From positions 248,001 through 312,000 of the forward strand of contig NZ_WTYR01000001.1 of the NCBI RefSeq assembly GCF_009827575.1: a stretch of DNA of 64,000 nucleotides, read 5' to 3'. The stretch comes from Alteriqipengyuania halimionae (GTDB lineage: Bacteria > Pseudomonadota > Alphaproteobacteria > Sphingomonadales > Sphingomonadaceae). Shown piece by piece: positions 17,812-25,839 of this stretch. The notes below the pieces were generated by a model. The model made no database searches and had not been told where the DNA came from. It saw nothing but the letters and a program-made list of their open reading frames with translations. Position numbers and translations under genes: made by a program. The stretch's first letter is position 1. Each line of letters starts with the position of its first letter.

Positions 17812-18833
17812 CCAGACCTCCGCACGCGCCAGACGATCATCCCTCCGTGGCCCATGGCAGGGTCGCGGTGTTGCTGAGCAATCTCGGCACGCCCGATGCG
17901 CCCGATGCGAAATCGGTGAAGCGCTATCTCGGGCAGTTCCTGTCCGATCGTCGGGTGGTGGAAATCCCGCCCATCGCGTGGCAGCCGATCCTGCGCGGCA
18001 TCATCCTCAATACACGTCCGAAAAAGAGCGCCGAGGCCTATGCCAAGGTGTGGGGCGAGGACGGCTCGCCGCTGGCCGCGATCACCGCCGAACAGACCCG
18101 GCTGCTGCAACAGCGGCTGGGCGAGGGCGTGCGGGTCGAATATGCCATGCGCTATGGCAATCCCGATTTGGGAGAGGCCGTGGCGCGGCTGAAGGAAGAC
18201 GGTTTCGACCGCATCCTGCTCGCGCCACTTTATCCGCAATATTGCTCCGCCACCACCGCAACTGCCGTCGATGCCGCCAATGCCGCACTTGCCGCGATGC
18301 GCTGGCAGCCGAGCCTGCGCACCCTGCCGCCCTATTACGACGATCCGCTCTATATCGCGGCGCTGGCCGACGATCTCGAGCGACAGATTGCCGCCCTGTC
18401 GTTCGCGCCCGAAATGCTGTTGCTGAGCTTTCACGGCATGCCGCAGCGCACGCTGGAACTGGGCGACCCCTATCACTGCCATTGCCGCAAGACCGCGCGC
18501 CTTCTGTGGGACGAACTCGGTCCGCGCTTGAAGGGGATGGAGATGCGGGTGGCATTCCAGTCGCGCTTCGGACGGGCCAAGTGGCTCGAGCCCGCGACCG
18601 ACGCGACACTGGAACGGGTGGCCAAGGCCGGTACGCGCCGCCTCGCAATCGCCGCGCCCGGCTTTTCCGCCGATTGCCTCGAAACGCGCGAAGAGCTGGC
18701 GATGCAGGGACGCGAGCAATTCATGGAAGCCGGTGGAGAGCAATTCGCCGCGCTCGACTGTCTCAATGCGTCGCCCTCTGGCATGGATATGCTCGAAGCG
18801 CTGGTGCGCCGCGAACTTTCGGGCTGGCTTTAA
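17808..18833 (+). CDS. hemH: ferrochelatase
   Basis: This 341-residue enzyme inserts Fe2+ into protoporphyrin IX, the last step of haem synthesis. Family blocks are clear: VLLSNLGTPDAP at 21-32, LYPQYCSATT at 141-150, the metal-site SFHGMPQ with His209, and QSRFGRAKWLEP. A CHCRKTA segment at 224-230 lies where some bacterial ferrochelatases have extra cysteines. ATGA overlap with the upstream gene suggests coupled translation. Haem made here would supply the neighbouring P450 and the haem oxygenase elsewhere in the window. Confidence 0.95.
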   Translation: MTRPPHAPDDHPSVAHGRVAVLLSNLGTPDAPDAKSVKRYLGQFLSDRRVVEIPPIAWQPILRGIILNTRPKKSAEAYAKVWGEDGSPLAAITAEQTRLLQQRLGEGVRVEYAMRYGNPDLGEAVARLKEDGFDRILLAPLYPQYCSATTATAVDAANAALAAMRWQPSLRTLPPYYDDPLYIAALADDLERQIAALSFAPEMLLLSFHGMPQRTLELGDPYHCHCRKTARLLWDELGPRLKGMEMRVAFQSRFGRAKWLEPATDATLERVAKAGTRRLAIAAPGFSADCLETREELAMQGREQFMEAGGEQFAALDCLNASPSGMDMLEALVRRELSGWL

Positions 18834-18855
18834 CCGGGCGGTTAATTTACACCAC

Positions 18856-18875
18856 TACTTACACAGGGGTAAGTA
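18856..18875. promoter_or_regulatory. palindromic operator upstream of P450
   Basis: TACTTAC and GTAAGTA form perfect 7-base arms around six bases, and the site ends 12 bases before the P450 ATG. An extra half-site (TTTACAC) lies 13 bases upstream. The same CTTAC-N6-GTAAG core is found at 61,648-61,663 before the monooxygenase gene. The shape suits a TetR-type dimer, but no such regulator is encoded in this window. Confidence 0.7.
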
Positions 18876-18887
18876 AGGGAAGAGGCC

Positions 18888-20291
18888 ATGGCTACGCTTG
18901 CAGAGCACCAACCCGCCGCCGTTCGCCCGACGCACTGGTCGAAGGGCAATCCGTCGCTGTCGGATCTCTCGCACATTCCGGGCGAAGACGGTCCGCCAAT
19001 CATCGGCAATACCTTCAGGATGCTGGCCGATCCGCATGCCTATACGCGCGGGATGGTCGAGAAGTACGGACGGGTCTATCGCAACCGTGCCTTCGGAGGG
19101 CGGGTCGTCGCGCTGATCGGGGCGGAAGCCAACGAGCTGGTGCTGTTCGATCGCAAGAAAATCTTTTCCAGCGAGCAGGGCTGGGGCCCGATCCTCGACA
19201 AGCTGTTCCCGCGCGGGTTGATGCTGATGGATTTCGACCATCACCGGGTCGATCGCCGGGCGCTCTCGATCGCGTTCAAGCCGGGGCCGATGCGGCACTA
19301 TACCGGTGCGCTCAATCGCGGAATCGGCGAGCGGGTCGAACAATGGAGCGGCGAGCGGGTCGAATTCTACCCTGCGATCAAGCAGCTGACGCTCGATCTC
19401 GCGGCCGACAGTTTCATCGGTATTCCTTGGGGCCCCGAATCGGAGCAGATCAACACCGCCTTCGTCGACATGGTACAGGCCTCGGTCGCGCCGGTGCGTA
19501 GCCCGCTGCCGTTCACTCAGATGCGCCGCGGCGTGAAGGGACGCGAATTCCTGGTCGATTTCTTCACCACGGAGACCGCCAAGCGCCGCGCCGAAGGCGG
19601 TGGGCAGGACATGTTCAGCCAGTTCGCCAACGCCACGCGCGACGATGGAGAATTGCTGCCGGTCGACGAGGTCGTCGATCATATGAATTTCCTGATGATG
19701 GCCGCACACGACACCATCACGTCCTCGGCCACGACGTTGATCTGGCAGCTGGCCAAGAATCCCGGCTGGCAGGAAACGCTGCGCGACGAGATTATCTCGG
19801 TCACCGGTGGCCCCGATGGCGATGGCCGTGCGCGCGACGTCAAATACGATGAGCTGGCCAAGCTCGACATGGTCGAGATGGCGTTCAAGGAAGCGCTGCG
19901 GATCGTGCCGCCCGTACCGTCGATCCCGCGACGCGCGTTGGAGAGCTTCGAGTTCGGCGGCTACGAGATCCCGGCTGGAACCGCCGTCGGCGTCAATCCG
20001 CATTTCGTCCATCACGACGAAGAGCATTGGGACGATCCGGCAGCCTTCGATCCGCTGCGGTTCATGCCTGACAAGGTAAAGGCGCGGCACAAATATGCGT
20101 GGGTGCCGTTCGGCGGCGGCGCACATATGTGCCTCGGCCTGCACTTCGCCTATATGCAGGTGAAAGTGCTGATGACCCACATTCTCCAGCGCTACCGGAT
20201 CGAGCTGGTCGAGGGTGCAGGCGAGGATTGGCAAGCTTGGCCGATTCCCAAACCGCGCGACGGCCTGCCGGTGACGTTCAAGCCGCTCTAA
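18888..20291 (+). CDS. cytochrome P450
   Basis: This 467-residue haem-thiolate monooxygenase is soluble, with no membrane anchor. It shows the I-helix AAHDTITSS, the K-helix KEALR (ExxR), the PERF-like segment DPLRFMPDK and the haem-ligand loop FGGGAHMCLG with Cys415. The length and AAHDT form suit a bacterial class with separate ferredoxin partners, which are not nearby. The substrate is unknown. Hydrophobic compounds such as lipids or sterol-like molecules are plausible. The leader carries a palindromic operator shared with the monooxygenase gene at 61,677, and GGAAGAGG is the ribosome site. Confidence 0.93.
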   Translation: MATLAEHQPAAVRPTHWSKGNPSLSDLSHIPGEDGPPIIGNTFRMLADPHAYTRGMVEKYGRVYRNRAFGGRVVALIGAEANELVLFDRKKIFSSEQGWGPILDKLFPRGLMLMDFDHHRVDRRALSIAFKPGPMRHYTGALNRGIGERVEQWSGERVEFYPAIKQLTLDLAADSFIGIPWGPESEQINTAFVDMVQASVAPVRSPLPFTQMRRGVKGREFLVDFFTTETAKRRAEGGGQDMFSQFANATRDDGELLPVDEVVDHMNFLMMAAHDTITSSATTLIWQLAKNPGWQETLRDEIISVTGGPDGDGRARDVKYDELAKLDMVEMAFKEALRIVPPVPSIPRRALESFEFGGYEIPAGTAVGVNPHFVHHDEEHWDDPAAFDPLRFMPDKVKARHKYAWVPFGGGAHMCLGLHFAYMQVKVLMTHILQRYRIELVEGAGEDWQAWPIPKPRDGLPVTFKPL

Positions 20292-20296
20292 TGGCG

Positions 20297-20318
20297 AGGG
20301 GCCCCGTGCGGGGCCCCT
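20297..20318. terminator. bidirectional terminator between P450 and DUF1674 gene
   Basis: AGGGGCCCC and GGGGCCCCT form a perfect 9-bp stem around GTGC, centred between two convergent stop codons. Either strand would form the hairpin, though T runs are lacking. Confidence 0.65.
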
Positions 20319-20327
20319 GAGCCTAGA

Positions 20328-20483
20328 TCAGAAGTCGATCGCGATGCCGTCTTTCACCCAGTCGCCATAGCGCGTCGGGCTGAGATCTTCGTCGACCTCG
20401 CCCTTCTTCGGTTCCGGTGCGGGCTTATCGGTCCAGTAGGCCGGTTTCTCGAACTTGCCCTGGCGTTTGGTGGCGCGTTTCAC
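20328..20483 (-). CDS. DUF1674 protein, SdhAF4-like assembly factor
   Basis: This small protein (51 residues) has a basic N-terminus, a KFEKPAYW stretch and the family end PTRYGDWVKDGIAIDF. It matches the DUF1674 / succinate dehydrogenase assembly factor 4 pattern. SdhAF4 homologues help insert FAD into or protect the flavoprotein subunit of succinate dehydrogenase. The role here is inferred from that family. The start is a GTG that overlaps the msrA stop as GTGA, with AAGGTGA upstream, so it is translationally coupled to msrA. A longer frame upstream runs inside msrA and was not used. Confidence 0.8.
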   Translation of the reverse strand: MKRATKRQGKFEKPAYWTDKPAPEPKKGEVDEDLSPTRYGDWVKDGIAIDF

Positions 20484-21016
20484 GATTTCACCTTGGCCTG
20501 AAAGCTCTTGCGCAGCTTCATCAGCTTGGGCGGAATGGTCGCGAGGCAATAGGGATTGCGTTGCCCTTCGCCTTCCCAATACTCCTGGTGATAGTCCTCG
20601 GCCGGATACCAGGTCGAGGCTTCCTCGATCGTGGTGACCGCGGTCCCGTCATTGCTCTCGTTCCAGCGCGCGATCGCGGCTTCGGCTTCTTCACGCTGCG
20701 CATCGTCGAGCGGGAAGATCGCCGAGCGATACTGCGTACCGACGTCGTTGCCCTGGCGGTTAAGCTGGGTCGGGTCGTGTGTGCCCAGGAACACGTCGAG
20801 GATCTCGGCATGGGAAATCGTATCGGGGTCGAATGCGAGTTTCACCGCTTCGGCATGTCCGGTGTCGCCCGAACAGACCTGTTTGTAGGTCGGGTTTTCG
20901 ACGTCGCCGCCGATATAGCCGCTTCCGACTTTCTCTACCCCGACGACATCGTTGAACACCGCCTCGGTGCACCAGAAACATCCACCCGCCACGATCGCGG
21001 TCTGCAATTCGGCCAT
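20480..21016 (-). CDS. msrA: peptide-methionine (S)-S-oxide reductase
   Basis: This 178-residue cytoplasmic repair enzyme acts on the S epimer of methionine sulfoxide. GGCFWCTEAVF at 11-21 holds the catalytic Cys13. GSGYIGG, GHAEAV and the Glu/Tyr-rich EDYHQEYW segment are all present. It has only the core MsrA domain, with no MsrB fusion. It is the first gene of a two-gene unit with the DUF1674 gene and is divergent from the methyltransferase-like gene. Confidence 0.95.
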   Translation of the reverse strand: MAELQTAIVAGGCFWCTEAVFNDVVGVEKVGSGYIGGDVENPTYKQVCSGDTGHAEAVKLAFDPDTISHAEILDVFLGTHDPTQLNRQGNDVGTQYRSAIFPLDDAQREEAEAAIARWNESNDGTAVTTIEEASTWYPAEDYHQEYWEGEGQRNPYCLATIPPKLMKLRKSFQAKVKS

Positions 21017-21131
21017 TTGCCTATCTCCTTGTTGCCACGGAGATAGGTAGCGCCTCCCGCTTTGTCATCGCCTGCCAATGCGCTAGGGCTTTGGGGAACA
21101 CGAAAACCAATCGATTTCAGGGGAGATTTCC

Positions 21132-21944
21132 ATGCGTACACTGATTGCCGGCCTTGCCGCCGCCACCATGCTCGCGACCGCCGCACCGGCGCACGATCCC
21201 GTTCGCACGATGGAGGCGGCCGCAGCTGCCCTCGCAATGGACAACCGCGCCGAAGATCGGGCGCGCGACCAATACCGCCACCCGGCCGAAACGCTCGATT
21301 TCTTCCATGTCGCACCCGGCATGACGGTGATCGACTACATGCCGGCCAGCGGCTGGTACACGCGCGTGCTAGTGCCGTTTCTCGGGGCTGACGGGCAGTA
21401 TATCGGCGTCAATCCCGATCCGGCGATCTCGCCCAATGCGGGCTTCCGCGATTACGCCGGAAAGCTGGGAGCGCGTTTCGAGGAGCAGGCCCAGAGCTGG
21501 TCGCTCGAGGGTGCGCCATGGGAAGTCTATTATTCGAATGAATTCACCGATGCGATGAAGGGCACGGTCGATCGCGCGCTGATCTTCCGCGAGATGCACA
21601 ATCTCCATCGCAACGGCGTGCTGCAGACCGAACTGGCGCGGCTGCGCGATGTGTTGAAGGATGATGGCATGCTCGGCATCGTCCAGCACCGCGCGCCCGC
21701 CTGGCACTCGGGCGACATGACCGACGGCAGCCGTGGCTACATGCGTCAGAAGGACGTGATCGGCCTGGTCGAGGCCAATGGTTTCGAACTGGTGGCCACC
21801 AGCGAGATCAATGCCAATCCGCGAGACCCTGCCACTTGGGAACGCGGCGTGTGGGAAATGCCGCCGGTCTGGGGCACCAAGAACGAACAGACGCGTGATT
21901 TGGGCGAAAGTGACCGCATGACGCTGCTGTTTCGCAAGCGATAA
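21132..21944 (+). CDS. exported methyltransferase-like protein (COG4798 type)
   Basis: This is a 270-residue protein with a clear signal peptide (about residues 1-20, ending ATAAPA-HD). The mature part has a class I SAM-methyltransferase fold pattern, but the first motif reads VIDYMPASGWYT instead of the usual acidic-plus-glycine loop, followed by GVNPDP and later LVEANGFELV. Predicted methyltransferases of this exported type are widespread in sphingomonads, without a known reaction. Because SAM is cytoplasmic, a true methyl transfer in the periplasm is doubtful. GGGGAGA precedes the ATG. Confidence 0.75.
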   Translation: MRTLIAGLAAATMLATAAPAHDPVRTMEAAAAALAMDNRAEDRARDQYRHPAETLDFFHVAPGMTVIDYMPASGWYTRVLVPFLGADGQYIGVNPDPAISPNAGFRDYAGKLGARFEEQAQSWSLEGAPWEVYYSNEFTDAMKGTVDRALIFREMHNLHRNGVLQTELARLRDVLKDDGMLGIVQHRAPAWHSGDMTDGSRGYMRQKDVIGLVEANGFELVATSEINANPRDPATWERGVWEMPPVWGTKNEQTRDLGESDRMTLLFRKR

Positions 21945-22042
21945 GACGTATGATTGACATGTTCGGTTCATGAAATGAGGCGATAATGAGGCAGATCGGA
22001 CGCGCCGCCATCGGAGGCGGTGCGTCATCTGGGAGATTTGCC

Positions 22043-22786
22043 GTGTCCAAACGAACCGCCCTAATTTTCGCCGCCCCGCTCGCGCTCGCCGCCTGCGGAG
22101 ACCAGGTTTACGACCCGCGTGGGGTCGATCACAAGGAAACGCTGCTGTCGGTAAGCGCCACCGGCGAAGCCGAAACCACCCCCGACGAAGCGCGCTTCCA
22201 GGCCGGGGTCCAGAAGATCGCCTCGAGCGCGAAAGCCGCGAGCGAAGCGGTTGCCGAGGATATCGACAAGATCGTAGCGGCCCTTGAAAAGAACGGCATC
22301 GCCGAAAAGGACATCCAGACCCGCAATGTCGGCGTCCAGCGGATCGATTACGGGCCGCAGCGCGGGAAATTCCAGGCCAGCAACGTCGTCTCCGTCACCG
22401 TGCGCGATGTCGACAAGACCGGTGCGGTCGTCGCCGCAGTCACCGATGTCGGCGCCAACATCGTCAGCGGGCCCGATTTCCGTATGAGCGACGCCGAAAC
22501 CGCCGCCAATTCGGCCTACGGCAATGCGTACAAGGCGGCCCTCGCCCGGGCCGAAGCCTACGCCGATGCTGCGGGGATGAAGGTCAACCGCGTCCTGACG
22601 ATCCGGGACGCCGGCGGCTCGCAGGGCGGGCGCTACCTGCCCGGTGCCATGCCGCCACCGCCCGTCCGCACGGCGGCGATCGCCGAGCAAGCATCGCAGG
22701 ATGCGGGCTACAACGGCCGGATCATGGCCGGGCAGACCCAGAGCACCGTGTCGGTGCAGGTGGACTTCGCGCTCGTCCCGAAATAA
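22043..22786 (+). CDS. SIMPL-domain lipoprotein
   Basis: This is a 247-residue exported protein. The signal ends in LAAC with Cys18, so lipid anchoring is expected. The mature part is one SIMPL (DUF541) domain (LSVSATGEAETTPDEARF near the start, then repeated ATAD/NSAYGNAYKAALARAEAYA). Bacterial SIMPL proteins form ring-like oligomers at the outer membrane and affect stress resistance, and their mechanism is unclear. The frame extends upstream, but the GTG at 22043 is chosen because GGGAGA sits 6 bases before it and it places the signal correctly. Confidence 0.87.
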   Translation: MSKRTALIFAAPLALAACGDQVYDPRGVDHKETLLSVSATGEAETTPDEARFQAGVQKIASSAKAASEAVAEDIDKIVAALEKNGIAEKDIQTRNVGVQRIDYGPQRGKFQASNVVSVTVRDVDKTGAVVAAVTDVGANIVSGPDFRMSDAETAANSAYGNAYKAALARAEAYADAAGMKVNRVLTIRDAGGSQGGRYLPGAMPPPPVRTAAIAEQASQDAGYNGRIMAGQTQSTVSVQVDFALVPK

Positions 22787-22795
22787 GCGGCTCGC

Positions 22796-23655
22796 ATGAC
22801 CGAGATCACCGTCGCCGCGCTGCAACTCGACCTCTCGCGAGAGGATGAGGAGGACAATATCGCAGCCGTTGCGGCGCTGGTCGAACAGGCGGCGGGCGAG
22901 GGCGCGCAGATCGTGCTTCCGCCCGAGCTGTTTTCCGGCCCCTATTTCTGCCGCGAGGAGGACGAGGCGCTGTTCGCGCTGGCGCGCCCGACCGCCGAGC
23001 ATCCCTCGGTGATCGCGATGCAAAGGCTCGCCAAATCGCTCGGCGTCGCGATCCCGACCAGCTTTTTCGAGCGCGACGGGCATCACTATTACAACACGCT
23101 CGCCATGATCGGTGCCGATGGCGAGGTCATGGGCACCTATCGCAAGAGCCACATCCCCGATGGTCCGGGTTACGAGGAAAAGTTCTATTTTCGCCCCGGC
23201 AATGACGGGTTCAAGGTTTGGGACCTGTTCGGCGTGCGGATCGGCGTCGGTATCTGCTGGGATCAATGGTATCCCGAGGCCGCGCGGGTCATGGCGCTCA
23301 AGGGCGCCGAATTGCTGTTCTATCCCACGGCGATCGGGTCCGAACCTTATGACGCGGATCTCGACACAAGCCGCATGTGGCGCCGTGCGATGATCGGCCA
23401 TGCCGTGTCGAACTGCATGCCGGTGATCGCCGCCAACCGGATCGGTCATGAAGGTCCTTCCGACGTGCCGCAGCGCTTTTACGGCCACAGCTTCATCTGC
23501 GACGAATGGGGCGATTACCTCGCCGAATGCGATGCCGAGGATGTCGGCATTCTGATCGCCACGATCGATACCGCACGTGCGGCGAAGCACCGCGCGGGCA
23601 TGGGCTTCTTCCGCGATCGCCGTCCGCAGCTCTATTCGCGCATCTGCGAGGATAT

Positions 23656-23659
<4 letters not shown>
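22796..23659 (+). CDS. aguB: N-carbamoylputrescine amidase
   Basis: This is a 287-residue nitrilase-superfamily amidohydrolase. The Glu-Lys-Cys triad is Glu44 (LPPEL), Lys117 (YRKSHIPD) and Cys154 (GICWDQWYPE). The RMWRRAMIGHAVSN and GFFRDRRP blocks match AguB, which releases putrescine from N-carbamoylputrescine in the agmatine route. The agmatine deiminase partner is not in this window. It lies nine bases after the SIMPL gene, and its stop overlaps the apparent CTG start of folK, so the three genes are probably one transcript. Confidence 0.9.
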
Positions 23660-24234
<575 letters not shown>

Positions 24235-24624
24235 CCCTTTTTCCTTGATCGCAGGAATCGTGTGAGCGCCCGCTGGGCGAGCCGCGCGCGCGTCATCAAC
24301 GCAACGTTGCCGACTCACCATCGCGCCTCAGGTACCGGCTGCGCGCAACAGCAGGCGACCGCGCTTTTTTCCTTGCGGCTTCAGCGTGGCGAGCTTGTCA
24401 ATGAGGATGTGGGCTACGAGCAGATCTAAGCCGAGCAGGAAATCTCTCCGATTGAGTGATCCACGCCGTGGATAAAAAATATTATCGTTTATTAAGCGCA
24501 GATTTCCTGCAATTTTTGCTGGCTGTAATAATAAGCTGATTGACGTTGTAATACAATTTTGAAAAATAGAGTGGGAGGGGGCGACGAGCGCGGACTCTTG
24601 TATCGGACCAGCGGCGTGCCCCCC

Positions 24625-24647
24625 AACTCCCTTTTGGAAGGGGAGTT
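24625..24647 (+). terminator. hairpin inside the relic region
   Basis: AACTCCC pairs with GGGAGTT around nine bases and is followed by GCTTTTCC. It resembles a weak rho-independent terminator, with no gene directly upstream. Confidence 0.35.
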
Positions 24648-24886
24648 GCTTTTCCCACCCATGATTGTGCTTAGACTACTGCCGCCGTGCAAGGGTTAAA
24701 TCGCGGTTCACAATGCTTGTTTGGGATAACTATTGGGTGTGTTGCGATGCTATAACGCCTCGACGCGCCCGAATTGCTTGGTTCGCGCAGCGCGCAACCC
24801 AAGAAATGAGTTAGTGCAAAAAAAATTGGTGATTGATTATTTCTCGCCCGAAACGGCAATGAAGTGCTCTGCATCGCATGCCTTGT

Positions 24887-24920
24887 GATCGGTAGGTCGT
24901 TGGTTCGAACTCAGTACGCC
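24887..24920 (+). repeat. decayed copy of the tRNA-Lys 3' half
   Basis: Bases 24,888-24,920 match 24,196-24,228 of tRNA-Lys at 28 of 33 positions by hand count, including an intact T-loop GGTTCGAAC. Similarity continues weakly into the anticodon arm. The 5' half and the CCA end are absent, so it is not a functional tRNA. It may be an attachment-site relic of an element once integrated at tRNA-Lys. Confidence 0.65.
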
Positions 24921-25027
24921 GCCCGCGTTCTGTAGTTGAATACAGCCCCATCGGCTGGTTGGAGCAGCGCGCGAATATGTGTTGGAAAAGAGCGAATTGA
25001 GACCTTGCCTGAGAAGGAGAACGGTGA

Positions 25028-25042
25028 GAACATAATGGGAAC
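25028..25042 (+). promoter_or_regulatory. LexA (SOS) box of the imuA operon
   Basis: GAACATAATGGGAAC is an exact GAAC-N7-GAAC direct repeat, the reverse complement of the GTTC-N7-GTTC box recognised by alphaproteobacterial LexA. It lies 29 bases before the imuA start. A third GAAC sits at 25,019-25,022. Confidence 0.85.
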
Positions 25043-25071
25043 ATTAACGCGAGTCGATTCGTAGCCCCACT

Positions 25072-25839
25072 GTGTCCGATGCCGATCATCTTCCTTCTCC
25101 CGCCAATGACGCGGCCCCCGATGGCCTCGCTGCGCTGCGCGCGGCGGACTTGCCTGCCGCGCGGGCGGGGGAGGGTGTGGATTGGTCGCCCGAGCGTGAC
25201 TTGCCGCCCAGCCTGTGGGAGCTGTTCTCGAGCATGGACGATGCCTCCGGCGAAGCGCTGGCGCTGGCGTTCGCCGAAGCCCGGCGGCAAGACGATGAAA
25301 CGGCGAAACCCTGGCTGTGGGTGCAGGATGCGCAGAGCATTCGCCGCGGCGGACGCCCGTTCCTTCATGGCTTGCCGGTCGCGCGGCGAAGCGGGCTCGT
25401 CCATGTCGCGGCGGCCAACCCCGCCGATGCGCTGTGGGCGATGGAGGAGGGCGTAAGATGCGGTGCGCTGTCCTTCGTCGTCGGAGAGCTTGCGGGCGAT
25501 CCCAAGCCGCTCGACTTCACCGCCACGCGGCGGTTGGTGCTGGCGGCCGAGCGGCATGGCGTGCCGCTCTACCTGTTGCGGCGCGACGGGTTCGCGAACC
25601 TTTCCGCTGCGCGATTGCGCTGGCGGGTGGCTGCGGCACCTTCGGCCCCGCATCGCTGGAATGCGGTCGCCCCGGGAGAGCCGCGGGCAGGGGCGGACCT
25701 GTTTCGCGGGCGCGGCCTCAGGCCCGGCCACTTTACCCTCGAACATGGCGGGTGGCAGCATGAGCCGGGTCATCGTCTCGCTGTGGTTCCCCAACCTCGC
25801 GATCGACCGCTGGAGCCGGAACGCCGCGAGGCGGGGTGA
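25072..25839 (+). CDS. imuA: ImuA, SOS mutagenesis accessory protein
   Basis: This is a 255-residue RecA/SulA-like protein of the ImuA-ImuB-DnaE2 translesion cassette. The middle (KPWLWVQDAQSIRRGGRPF, later GVRCGALSFVVGEL and LLRRDGFANLSAARLRWRV) matches the degenerate RecA fold of ImuA proteins, which lacks a standard Walker A. ImuA is needed for damage-induced mutagenesis together with ImuB and ImuC/DnaE2. Its precise action is unsettled. The start is GTG without a strong ribosome site, 29 bases after a LexA box. It overlaps imuB by 80 bases. Confidence 0.85.
   Translation: MSDADHLPSPANDAAPDGLAALRAADLPAARAGEGVDWSPERDLPPSLWELFSSMDDASGEALALAFAEARRQDDETAKPWLWVQDAQSIRRGGRPFLHGLPVARRSGLVHVAAANPADALWAMEEGVRCGALSFVVGELAGDPKPLDFTATRRLVLAAERHGVPLYLLRRDGFANLSAARLRWRVAAAPSAPHRWNAVAPGEPRAGADLFRGRGLRPGHFTLEHGGWQHEPGHRLAVVPQPRDRPLEPERREAG

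Larger units (their letters stand above)
24235..25071. other. gene-poor relic region downstream of tRNA-Lys
   Basis: These 837 bases hold no convincing gene. Base composition is visibly more A+T-rich than the flanks, especially at 24,470-24,580 and 24,680-24,860. Short open stretches exist (for example a 67-codon leftward frame near 24,671-24,874), but they have no ribosome site or family resemblance. A leftward frame at about 24,330-24,430 encodes a Lys/Arg/Leu-rich tail that may be the remnant of a lost gene. A decayed tRNA-Lys 3' half at 24,887-24,920 and the LexA box at 25,028 are the only recognisable elements. It looks like what is left of an integrated element. Confidence 0.6.

Noticed and set aside
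24671-24874. 67-codon leftward frame in the relic region
   Set aside because: There is no ribosome site and no family pattern, and it lies in decayed A+T-rich DNA.
24877-24930. Second tRNA gene near the tRNA-Lys relic
   Set aside because: Only the 3' half is recognisable. The acceptor 5' strand, D arm and CCA are missing.
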